A stretch of 64,000 nucleotides of DNA from JAAYDI01 sp052034005 (GTDB taxonomy: Bacteria > Planctomycetota > Planctomycetia > Pirellulales > Pirellulaceae). The translations under genes were made by a program, and so were the position numbers. The stretch is taken from NCBI GenBank assembly GCA_052034005.1, contig JBPOJB010000029.1, forward strand, positions 1 through 64,000, in the 5' to 3' direction. This document shows positions 42,744-53,096 of this stretch, in pieces. Numbering within the stretch: position 1 is the first letter of the stretch; the number at the start of each line of letters is the position of its first letter. Below the pieces are notes generated by a model. That model worked only from the letters and a program-made list of their open reading frames with translations, had not been told where the DNA came from and ran no database searches.

Positions 42744-43442
42744 ATGAGTTCTTGTGTGCCGGCTTTAGGCGCCTGGACGCCGCAGGCGGATGAGGGCGTC
42801 GTGACCGATCCGCGGGCGGCGCCGCCCAGCGCTTCATTCCCGGCGTTCGCGCCGCGTCAATCGCGGTTAATCTCGTGGCCCGTGCGCGTCGCGCGGGTGG
42901 CCGAGCGGGTTGTCGCGCGCGCCCTGCCCGCAAGCCAGGCCCCGGCGCTGAGCGTTGGCAGTCTGGCCGAGATCACTTTGGCCGGGCTGGATCACGTCTG
43001 TCGGCTGAGCCCCTCGCGCCAGGAAGTGCTGGCGGCCGAGCGCGCGCGGCTGCGCATTGAGCAGGTGATCGCGCGGCGCCAGGAGCGCTACCGGCGGTTC
43101 CGGGAGTTGAAGCGGGGCATGGTCGGCCGACCGTTATCCCTCGCCCTGGACGGGACCAGCCAGCTGTACCTGAACCCGGCCAATGCCTGGGTTCGCTGGT
43201 CGGCCGACAATGGAGGGGCCGAGGCGGAGCCTTTCGCGGGCAGTGTTCTGTTCTTTCTGGACGGAGACGATTTGCGCGGCATCCGGATGCGGCTGGAGGG
43301 CCAAGTCCTGATCAACGAGCTGGCCGACTACGAACCCTGTACAGTTGCTCAGTGGGCCGAGCTCTCGGCGCTGGTCGGCCATGCGCAGCTTGTGGGGCTC
43401 GTGCACCATCTGGTCCGAATCGGGTTGGTGGCGTACGGCTGA
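42744..43442 (+). CDS. Protein of unknown function
   Basis: The 232-residue protein has a low-complexity N-terminus (~60 residues rich in Pro, Ala and Arg). Then comes a helical basic segment (QEVLAAERARLRIEQVIARR, QERYRRFRELKRG) and a C-terminal alpha/beta part (YLNPANAWVRWSADNGGAEAE... VLFFLDGDDLRGIRMRLEGQV). No membrane segment or signal peptide is visible. I do not recognise a family. A GAGGGAG site precedes the ATG, and codon character supports coding. Confidence 0.6.
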   Translation: MSSCVPALGAWTPQADEGVVTDPRAAPPSASFPAFAPRQSRLISWPVRVARVAERVVARALPASQAPALSVGSLAEITLAGLDHVCRLSPSRQEVLAAERARLRIEQVIARRQERYRRFRELKRGMVGRPLSLALDGTSQLYLNPANAWVRWSADNGGAEAEPFAGSVLFFLDGDDLRGIRMRLEGQVLINELADYEPCTVAQWAELSALVGHAQLVGLVHHLVRIGLVAYG

Positions 43443-43804
43443 CGCGCGAAAAAAATGCGCGTGTTCGGCACGGGATTTGTCCCCGGATTGTGTTGACGGC
43501 CGCGCCTGAAATTGCCGATTTAGAATTGCGTTCGGTGGACGCCGATCGGGCGTGAGGTACACTAATAGCAGACACCAATAGCAGACGCTCAAAGTCTTCC
43601 GGTCGCGATTCCGACAGAGGGACCAAAAGAAACGCGTTGGCCAGGATCACACAACGGCAAGTGCTGTAGCACGCCCGATCCTCGCCTTTCTCGCAGCGAC
43701 TCCATTTGTCGCCATCGACCGGGAGTTTGAGATAGAGAAGGCTGTGGCGAAACCCGGGAACCTGGGGTGCGTCGCAGCCTTTTCCTTTTCCCGCGCGGGC
43801 CCGC
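43443..43804. other. 362-bp intergenic region
   Basis: No gene is seen. A short 6-bp stem ACGCGC/GCGCGT around an A-rich loop follows the upstream stop at about 43443-43464 and could weakly assist termination, but no T-run follows it. Confidence 0.4.
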
Positions 43805-44727
43805 CTATTGCACGACCAGCATGGCCAGCTGGAGGAGCGTGATCAGGTCCAGCGCATTGTGATGCAGGACGCGGCGCATGAGCCACGCATCGCCGGTGCG
43901 GACGAAGTCGTGATAGGCGGCCGGGATCTCCTGGCCCGGGATGTCCTCGGCGCGCCGTCGGCGGCAGAGGAGCCGTTCGAGCGTCTGCAGGCGGCAGTCG
44001 GGGAGTCGTCTGCCCCAGCGGCGCCGCGCGTGGTGCAGCAAGTCGCAGTGGATCAGGGCGGGTCGCGGATCGTGCCGCTCCAGCGGCGCGGCGGCCGCCG
44101 CGCCGCACGACGTGTCGGCCGGCTGCTCGGCGCGCCGGCCCGCGTCCTGGCCGAGGTGATGCCGCGTGCTGCGGTCATGCACCATGGGCCAATCGAAGCT
44201 CTTGCCGTTGAACGTGACCAGCACGCGTTTGGCGGCCGCCATGGTCCAGAGCGTCTGGAGCATGGCTTTCTCTTCGGCGTAGTTGCGCGCCAGCAGCTGG
44301 GAGAGCTTCCAGCAGTGATCCTGTTCGTGCAGCAGGCCGACGAGGAAGATGGGCGAGCCGGCGAAGCCGCAGGTCTCCAGGTCCAATAACATGACGCGGG
44401 CCGGGAGGTGCGCCAGCAGCGCCTGCAGGTCGGCGGCCCGGCGGTCGCCCGTCCCGTTGGACGAATCGGCACGGACCAGCGCGCGGCCCAGCCAATGCGC
44501 GCCGTGCGGCCACAGGTCGTCCAGCCGGCGTTCGCGCAGGTAGTGCGTCCCCCAGTGATTGACGACTTCACAGCCGGCGGGTAGTTGCGAGACGTCCTCG
44601 GCAAGCGCGTCGGAGCCGGCAAGGCCCGGCGCGCACGGCGCGCGCAGCGCTGCCGGCGGCTGCAGGGAGTCCGAAGTCGGCGCATCGCCTCGATTGAGCT
44701 GACTCAGGCGGGCACGCACATCGTCCG

Positions 44728-44734
<7 letters not shown>
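43805..44734 (-). CDS. RNase H-like exonuclease, YprB/MrfB type
   Basis: The 309-residue protein carries the RNase_H_2/YprB DEDD-type fold. MLLDLETCGFAGSPIFLVG supplies the first acidic pair (D118, E120), LVTFNGKSFDWPMV the second region, and the C-terminal HHNALDLITLLQL the last His/Asp region. In Bacillus subtilis the YprB homologue MrfB is an exonuclease working with the helicase MrfA (YprA) in a mitomycin-C repair pathway independent of UvrABC. Here the gene overlaps the MrfA-like gene end by 7 bases, so the pair is conserved and coupled. The central ~75 residues around the CGAAAAAPLERH stretch are low-complexity and look inserted. Confidence 0.85.
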
Positions 44735-47196
<2,462 letters not shown>

Positions 47197-47241
47197 GCCC
47201 GTTCCTCCCCTGGCTGGCCACAGCCTACTAAACATGCGTCT

Positions 47242-47269
47242 ACTATACGGATCTCGGGAATTTGGGCAA
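47242..47269 (-). promoter_or_regulatory. Candidate promoter of the mrfAB-like operon
   Basis: On the minus strand TTGCCC (47264-47269) and TATAGT (47242-47247) are spaced by 16 bases. Transcription would start near 47235, about 40 bases before the helicase start. No LexA-type operator is obvious. Confidence 0.45.
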
Positions 47270-47493
47270 GAGCAGGCTGGAAGTCGGCGGTGGAGCGGCG
47301 CTGGAGTGCCAGCGGAAGCAGCCGCAGGACCGCACCGGCAGCCGATGCCGCGCTCGGGCGCCCCCCGGGAGCACACGCCCGCAGCCCCGTTCCCCCTGTA
47401 TAGCCGGCCCAACCGCTGCAGAGGGACGCGTGGACGGGCGGTCTTCTCGGTCGAGAACCCCGATATCCGACCTGCGGTGACGTACGTTTTCTC

Positions 47494-48051
47494 ATGAGTA
47501 CGCGCTTCACAACCTGGTCCCGCTATGGCCTGAGTGTGCTGATGGCCGTCACCGCGCTGCCGTTGGTCGCCGGCTGCGGCGGGGAACGGGCCACCGCAGT
47601 CATCGACGCTGCCGCGTTGTTGGAGCGCATGGAGCAGGACCGCCGGCGCCACGACCCGCACGCGTACAGCGAGTTGGACCTGGGCGAGTACACGATCACC
47701 TGGCGGGGCGGCGAACCCACGAAGCAGGATGTGGACCCGCCAGGCACCCGCACCACGGGTAACCTGGTGCCCGCCACGGTCCTCACGCCGGTCTCGCTGA
47801 TCATCCGGTTCCACCTGTATGCCGTGGTGTCGGACAATCGGCTGGAGGAGTGCCGTTCCCTGCTGACGACGCACGGCGAACGGGTGCGCAGCCAGGTGCG
47901 TCAGACGGTGCAGGGCAGCGACCGGGGGCATCTCGAGGAGTCCGCGCTGGGGTCGCTCAAGTCGGAACTGATCGAATCGATCAATCAGAGCCTGCAGGCG
48001 CCGATCCTTCGTGACGTGGCATTTGCCGAGTTCGCGTTGGACCGTGCTTGA
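47494..48051 (+). CDS. Lipoprotein with FliL-like C-terminal part
   Basis: The 185-residue protein has a lipoprotein leader (GLSVLMAVTALPLVAGC, lipobox LVAGC). The remaining part is an alpha/beta domain: IIRFHLYAVVSDNRLEECRS, then LGSLKSELIESINQSL, and APILRDVAFAEFALD. The arrangement of a beta-strand, a long helix ending in an amphipathic LKxELIxxIN stretch and a final strand resembles the periplasmic domain of FliL, but no flagellar genes are in view. I treat that as similarity of pattern, not identification. It is followed 41 bases later by a polytopic membrane protein gene. Confidence 0.65.
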   Translation: MSTRFTTWSRYGLSVLMAVTALPLVAGCGGERATAVIDAAALLERMEQDRRRHDPHAYSELDLGEYTITWRGGEPTKQDVDPPGTRTTGNLVPATVLTPVSLIIRFHLYAVVSDNRLEECRSLLTTHGERVRSQVRQTVQGSDRGHLEESALGSLKSELIESINQSLQAPILRDVAFAEFALDRA

Positions 48052-48092
48052 GCGGATCGCAGGGTTGAGGCAACGGAGCAAGTCGAACGCTT

Positions 48093-49895
48093 ATGGTATC
48101 GATCGCACGCACGCACCATGGACCGCGCCGGCATGCGCTGTGGCTGGAGCGGAGCCTGTTTGTCGCGGTGCTGCTGGCATGCGCGCTGGCCCTCTCCCAC
48201 GGCCTGGCCGATCCCGATTTCTGGGGACACGTCCAGTACGGGCGCGACCTGCTGGCCGAAGGGCTGCCCGAGACGGCGACTTACACTTACACGGCCGAGG
48301 GGCATCCCTGGATCAACCACGAGAACATCTGCGAGTTGCTCATGGCATGGGGCGTGGACCTGCCCGGTCCGGGCGGCCTGTTGGTGATCAAGGTCCTGCT
48401 GGGCGTCGGCCTGATGCTGTTGATTTACCGGCGCGCGGTGCGGCAGGGCGTCTCCGGCACGTCGGCCTATTTCTGCATGTTGCTGGTGGCGGTGAACCTG
48501 ATGCCCTGCTGGACACTCCGTCCGCAGCTGATGACTTATGTCCTTTTCACGTTGATGATCGTGCTGTGTGACTGGTGTTTCGCCGGCTGGCGCACGCCGT
48601 GGCGCGCGTTACGTGGGAGGGGCGGATGGGACGAGGTGGATGAGTTGGCTCGGGCAGTATACCGCCGGCGCTGGCCCTGGCTCTTGCTGCTGGTGAGCCT
48701 GTTCATCATCTGGGCGAACGCGCACGGCGGTTTTGTGGCCGGGTTCTGCATCCTGGCCGCCTATTTGGGTGGCCGATCATTCGAGGCGTTGGTCCGCTAT
48801 CGGGGCGGCGGCCTGCGGCTGGCGGCCTGGTTGGGTGCAGTCGTGCTGGCCTGCGGGCTGGCCACGCTGGTCAATCCGTACGGTGCGGGGCTGCACCGAT
48901 GGTTGTGGGCGGCCATGCATGTTCCGCCCCCGGAGGTCATGGAGTGGCATGCGCCCGAGCTGCTGAGCACCATCGGGGTTGCCTGGTGCGTCATGCTGGC
49001 CGTCTCGCTGGCGGCGATCCTGGCCAGCCGTCGGCCGCGCGACCTTGTCCAGCTGGCCGTTCTGGGCGTGACGATGTGGCAAGCGTGCGAATACCGGCGT
49101 CACATCGCGTTCTATGCCATCCTGTTCGGGCTCTGGATGCCCGTGCACGTGGATTCGCTGCTCGAACGCCTGCGGGGCGCGCGCGACGTGCGATTCGCCC
49201 ATCTATCGCCACGCGCGCGTTGGCTCCTGCTGGGACTGCTCCTGCTGGCCATCGGGCTGTTGGGCGAGCGGCTGTTCTCCCGCGTGCGTCAGATCCCGGT
49301 GTGGCGGGCGATCTATCCGGTGAGTGCGTTCCAGTACATCACCGACCAGCATTTGCAGGGGAACCTGGTCGTGAAGATGAAGTGGGCTCAATATGCGATC
49401 GCCGCGTTCGGGCCGCGCTCGCCCGACCGTCCGCAGCTGAAAGTGGCGTTTGACGGCCGGTTCGACACCTGCTATCCGCAGGAGCTGCTCGACATGTATT
49501 TCGATTTCGAGATCGGTGATGCGCCGCTGACAATGCGGCGCCGCAGCCCCGACTCACCGCCCGTCGACGGCGGCCGGATCCTGGACTACAAGGACCCGCA
49601 CCTCGTCCTGATCGACCGAATGACGCCTCACAGTGCGGCCGTGATGCGCGCCCACCAGGACCGCTGGACGATCCTGTATCAGGACGGTCTAGCCCAGCTC
49701 TGGGGACGTCGTGACATCTACGACAACGCGCGGCATCCGGACTACGTGCCGCCCGAGAGGCGCATCATCGGGGACGCGCCGCAGACCGGCGCCGTGCCGT
49801 GGCCGGCGCTGCCCGCCCGTACTTCACAACGCACGGCGTGCGTGCGCGAAGCGCAGGCCCGCGCCGCCGACAACTTTCACTGGGACAGGACTTGA
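48093..49895 (+). CDS. Polytopic membrane protein, glycosyltransferase-like (GT-C type)
   Basis: The 600-residue protein has roughly ten membrane segments. A conserved early loop reads LADPDFWGHVQYGRDLL... WINHENICELLMAWG, reminiscent of GT-C glycosyltransferases, which use an acidic residue in the first loop (DPDFWGH). A large soluble C-terminal domain (about 430-600: LKVAFDGRFDTCYPQELLDMYFDFE) lies outside the membrane. The gene sits immediately before a GT2 glycosyltransferase (3 bases), so both may act in lipid-linked sugar transfer. No catalytic assignment is certain. Confidence 0.7.
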   Translation: MVSIARTHHGPRRHALWLERSLFVAVLLACALALSHGLADPDFWGHVQYGRDLLAEGLPETATYTYTAEGHPWINHENICELLMAWGVDLPGPGGLLVIKVLLGVGLMLLIYRRAVRQGVSGTSAYFCMLLVAVNLMPCWTLRPQLMTYVLFTLMIVLCDWCFAGWRTPWRALRGRGGWDEVDELARAVYRRRWPWLLLLVSLFIIWANAHGGFVAGFCILAAYLGGRSFEALVRYRGGGLRLAAWLGAVVLACGLATLVNPYGAGLHRWLWAAMHVPPPEVMEWHAPELLSTIGVAWCVMLAVSLAAILASRRPRDLVQLAVLGVTMWQACEYRRHIAFYAILFGLWMPVHVDSLLERLRGARDVRFAHLSPRARWLLLGLLLLAIGLLGERLFSRVRQIPVWRAIYPVSAFQYITDQHLQGNLVVKMKWAQYAIAAFGPRSPDRPQLKVAFDGRFDTCYPQELLDMYFDFEIGDAPLTMRRRSPDSPPVDGGRILDYKDPHLVLIDRMTPHSAAVMRAHQDRWTILYQDGLAQLWGRRDIYDNARHPDYVPPERRIIGDAPQTGAVPWPALPARTSQRTACVREAQARAADNFHWDRT

Positions 49896-49898
49896 GCC

Positions 49899-50801
49899 GT
49901 GACAACAACGTCTTCCAATCTCCCTGACACCGGCAATGCCGGATTCGCCCTGGGCCCGCTCAGGCCGCTGGCGCCTGCCGCCGGGCTGGCTGCCGGCGCC
50001 CGGGACTCGACCGTGATCGATCGCGTCGAGGCGACCCTCGATCGGCTCGAATCGCTCAGTGAGCTGCTCGATTTCGAGCCGGCGTATGCGGTAGCGCCGC
50101 TGGAGTACGCGCTGCCGGCCGGGTTCCTGCTCTCGGTCATCATGCCTGTGTACAACGAAGAGGCGACACTGCGAACCATCCTGGCGCGTGTCATCCGGAT
50201 TCCGATCCCGAAAGAGATCATCCTGGTCGACGACGCCAGCACGGACGGCACGCGCGAGATCCTCCGGAGCGTGGCGCACCTGCCGGGCTTGCGGGTCATC
50301 AGTCAGCCGCGGAACCTGGGCAAGGGCGCGGCGCTGCGCGCCGGGTTCGCCGCCGCCACGGGCCACGTCCTCCTGGTGCAGGATGCGGATCTGGAGTACG
50401 ACCCGCGCGATTACCCGCGACTGCTGCAGCCGATCCTGGAGGGCCGCGCGGACGCCGTGTACGGGTCGCGGTTCCTCGGCAAGGTGCCCCAAGACCCATC
50501 GTGGCTCCACCGGTTCGGCAACGGGCTGCTGACCCGCGCATCCAACCTGCTGACCGGCCTGCGCCTGACGGATATGGAAACCTGCTACAAGGCATTCCGC
50601 CGCGACGTGCTGCGCGGGCTCAAGATCTGCCAGGATCGGTTCGGGTGCGAGCCGGAAGTGACCGCGAAGCTGGCGCGACGCAAGGCGCGTGTGGTGGAAG
50701 TCCCCATCAGCTACCAGGCGCGCAACTACGCGGAAGGCAAGAAGATCGGGATCAAGGACGCGATCAACGCGCTCTATTGCATCATCAGGTACTCGATCTA
50801 A
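49899..50801 (+). CDS. GT2 glycosyltransferase, dolichol/undecaprenyl-phosphate sugar synthase-like
   Basis: The 300-residue protein has a GT-A fold of family GT2. SVIMPVYNEEATLRTIL starts the fold, EIILVDDASTDGTREIL carries the nucleotide-binding Asp residues, and LLVQDADLEYDP holds the DxD metal motif. GSRFLG and a final TDMETCYKAFRR segment follow. Similar enzymes transfer a sugar to a polyprenyl phosphate. There is no C-terminal membrane domain. The first ~80 residues are an extra N-terminal extension. The GTG start at 49899 follows the upstream stop by three bases. Confidence 0.88.
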   Translation: MTTTSSNLPDTGNAGFALGPLRPLAPAAGLAAGARDSTVIDRVEATLDRLESLSELLDFEPAYAVAPLEYALPAGFLLSVIMPVYNEEATLRTILARVIRIPIPKEIILVDDASTDGTREILRSVAHLPGLRVISQPRNLGKGAALRAGFAAATGHVLLVQDADLEYDPRDYPRLLQPILEGRADAVYGSRFLGKVPQDPSWLHRFGNGLLTRASNLLTGLRLTDMETCYKAFRRDVLRGLKICQDRFGCEPEVTAKLARRKARVVEVPISYQARNYAEGKKIGIKDAINALYCIIRYSI

Positions 50802-50901
50802 TCTTCCGATCGCGCGGCGGGAAGACACGGACGGGTGGACTGACTCCAGGTGACACGCCGCGTTGAGAGTCTTGGCCGGTGCGGCACTGGAGGGCCGGGA
50901 C

Positions 50902-52686
50902 CTACATATTGGATCGCCCCGGATCGTGGGTGCCCAGCGGCGGCTGGTGCGGGGCGACGCGGGCCGGCCGATCGTAGCGGGCCAGGCGGATCGACTTGCG
51001 GTCCGCCCCTTGTCCGATCACGACGCGTTTCCAATTGACGGACAGCGGGATCTCATCGGCCGAGAACTCGCGGATATAATGGCCGCGCATCGTGGCGGGT
51101 GAATTGGGAGGGGGTGTCCGCGAGGCGCGGTCCAGGTCCTGGGGGCTGGCGAACGTCGGGGCCAGGCCGGCGGCCTGCAGCATCTGGAAATAGCCGAGTG
51201 GCGAGAGTTCGTGATAGCCGATGTCGATCTTCTTGCGTGCCGCCCAGGACGAATCGCGCCCGGCCTCCTCGACCAACTGGCGCTTGGTCACCCAATCCAC
51301 CGTGCCGATCAGCCCGGGAGGCGTTTCGCCGGAGAGCTGCAGTTGCTCCAGCGCATCGAGCACCTCTTCCCAGACGGCGACCACTTCGTGGGCCTCGTCC
51401 GGCGCGTCCGGGCGGCGCGCGAGGAACTGCCGGCAGGCGTCCAGGTAGTGCTTCTGCAGCTGCAGTGCCGTGACGCGCCGACCGTCACGCAACGGCACGC
51501 GGCAGGTCAACGTCGGGTCGGCGCACAGTTGATGCAGCGCCTTGATGGGCCGCCGTAGCGGTGCCAGCGGCGGCAACTCGCCCGCCTCAATCACGTCCAG
51601 GACCAGCGCCGTGGTGCCTACGCGCAGGAACTCGGCCGTCTCGCTCATGTTCGAGTCGCCGAGCGCGATCTGCAGTCGCTGGCGCGGCCCGAACAGCTGG
51701 CAGTACTCGCGCGGCGAACAGACCGATTCGACACACAGGGTCTTGAGAAAATGCCCGAACGCGAAAATCGGCCGGTCGTTCCGGAACGCGCCCAGCGAGA
51801 GTACGCAGTTGAGCCCGGGCGCTTTGTCCGCCAGTTGGTATTGGTCCTCGGCGTCCACGGTGCCGGCACCGCTGATCAGCGCGCGACTGACGAGAAACGG
51901 GAGCAGCTGCCGGCGCGTGGGCCGGAACACCGTCGCCGCGATCAACCCGGTCAGGCAGATCGCCAACGGCGCGTGGATCAGGCGCGTCAGCTCGATCAAT
52001 ACGACCTCCAGCCAGGCGGGAACCGGGCAACCGGTCTCCCGGCCTTCCACCAGGTCGCGCCCCAACAGCGCCAATGTCACGCGCCGAGGCTGCGACGCGA
52101 ACCAGCGCGTCGGCAGGCAAATCAGGCACGCCAGACCCAGGTAGACCAGGAACCCGAGGACTGTCAGGAGCGTGGCCGACAGTGTGAGGATCACCAGCGG
52201 CAGCAGCAGCACCAGCCCGACGCGCCAGCACCAGAGCGACGCGCGCGTGCCGACCATCGCCTCGTAGTTCTCCTGCGCGCCGTAGATATGGCCCGGCGCG
52301 TCGCGATCGTTCTTGACCAGCGTGAAGTCGCCGGCCACGTCGGCCAACCGGGCACACTGGCTTAACAACTGATCCTGCGCCGACTGGTAACGCACCACCT
52401 GCAACGGCCCGCGGCATTCCGGCGTCGACCCTTCGATCAGGCCGCCGCCGCCGGCCGGCCGGCCCGTCTCGAACCAGACCGCGCCGCCGTTGGCCAGGAA
52501 CACGCCCTCTTTGATGTGCCGCGCCGGGGCAGTCAGCACATGCCGCTTCAAGCGGTCGATCAACGCCTGATAGAGGTCGAACCGAGAGGGCGTGTCGGAC
52601 CCTTCCTCCCGGGGATGAAAACGGATGGCGTACTCTGTTTCCAATCCGACCAGTCGGTCGAGGATGGCCACGCTACTCGCCGCCAT
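50902..52686 (-). CDS. PafA/Dop-family Pup ligase homologue with inserted membrane helices
   Basis: The 594-residue protein has the Pup-ligase/deamidase fold. GLETEYAIRF (E16, E18; ATP/Mg site) and GVFLANGGAVWFE are followed by STPECRGP and HIYGAQENYEA. Then come PFLVSRALISGAGTVD, the diagnostic GDSNMSETAEFLRVGTTALV (from 343), VDWVTKRQL and DIGYHELSPLGYF. These enzymes attach or remove Pup on lysines using ATP. Two departures stand out. First, residues ~150-255 are an inserted region with strongly hydrophobic helices (LVLLLPLVILTLSATLLTVL, LICLP, APLAICLTGLIAATVF), so the enzyme is probably membrane-anchored. Second, the position of the catalytic Asp (LYLD in PafA) seems to be Glu (WFE, E73). 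Its ATG lies inside the end of the Pup-like gene. Confidence 0.88.
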   Translation of the reverse strand: MAASSVAILDRLVGLETEYAIRFHPREEGSDTPSRFDLYQALIDRLKRHVLTAPARHIKEGVFLANGGAVWFETGRPAGGGGLIEGSTPECRGPLQVVRYQSAQDQLLSQCARLADVAGDFTLVKNDRDAPGHIYGAQENYEAMVGTRASLWCWRVGLVLLLPLVILTLSATLLTVLGFLVYLGLACLICLPTRWFASQPRRVTLALLGRDLVEGRETGCPVPAWLEVVLIELTRLIHAPLAICLTGLIAATVFRPTRRQLLPFLVSRALISGAGTVDAEDQYQLADKAPGLNCVLSLGAFRNDRPIFAFGHFLKTLCVESVCSPREYCQLFGPRQRLQIALGDSNMSETAEFLRVGTTALVLDVIEAGELPPLAPLRRPIKALHQLCADPTLTCRVPLRDGRRVTALQLQKHYLDACRQFLARRPDAPDEAHEVVAVWEEVLDALEQLQLSGETPPGLIGTVDWVTKRQLVEEAGRDSSWAARKKIDIGYHELSPLGYFQMLQAAGLAPTFASPQDLDRASRTPPPNSPATMRGHYIREFSADEIPLSVNWKRVVIGQGADRKSIRLARYDRPARVAPHQPPLGTHDPGRSNM

Positions 52687-52837
52687 GAGGCACTGTGGTT
52701 TCGTCCAAATAGGTCTGGCTGTCCCGCACGGCGTCGCGCCGCACCTGCTCCACCACCGCGGAGAACGCCTCGGCCGGCGTCTGCCGCGGAGTCGCCTGGT
52801 CCGACTCCGGGGGTATGGAAAGCGAATGGGTCTTCAC
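52673..52837 (-). CDS. Candidate Pup/UBact-like protein modifier
   Basis: The 54-residue protein starts at a GTG (52835-52837) preceded by an AAAGGGA site. It begins MKTHSLSIPPESDQATPRQ, a polar, disordered-looking N-terminus rich in Ser, Thr, Pro and Gln. A likely helix (AEAFSAVVEQVRRD) follows, and the C-terminus is TVPHGGE. Pup and UBact modifiers are small, mostly disordered proteins whose C-terminus is Gly-Gly-Glu or Gly-Gly-Gln, with the terminal Glu joined to target lysines. VPHGGE matches the VQKGGQ end of mycobacterial Pup in layout. The gene overlaps the PafA/Dop homologue by 14 bases, the partner expected for a modifier. No proteasome or Mpa/ARC gene is nearby. Confidence 0.75.
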   Translation of the reverse strand: MKTHSLSIPPESDQATPRQTPAEAFSAVVEQVRRDAVRDSQTYLDETTVPHGGE

Positions 52838-53096
52838 GTCGCGGTCCCTTTCTGTGGGTCGAGGTCGTTCCAGCTTTATCCTAGCTGGGGGCCCCATCCG
52901 TGGCAAGCAAATGCCCGCGCCGCCGACAGCGTCGGCCAGGTGCCGAACGCTCTCCTCGCGGCCCGGAGGGATCGCCCGGACGAACGGCGTCGCCCGCGGG
53001 GCACGCTTGACAAGACTTCGGCCGCGAGGACAAACTACTTCGCCGCGGCGGCAGCTTGCCGCCCACTGACGGAACCCGATCCCACACATCGCGCCC

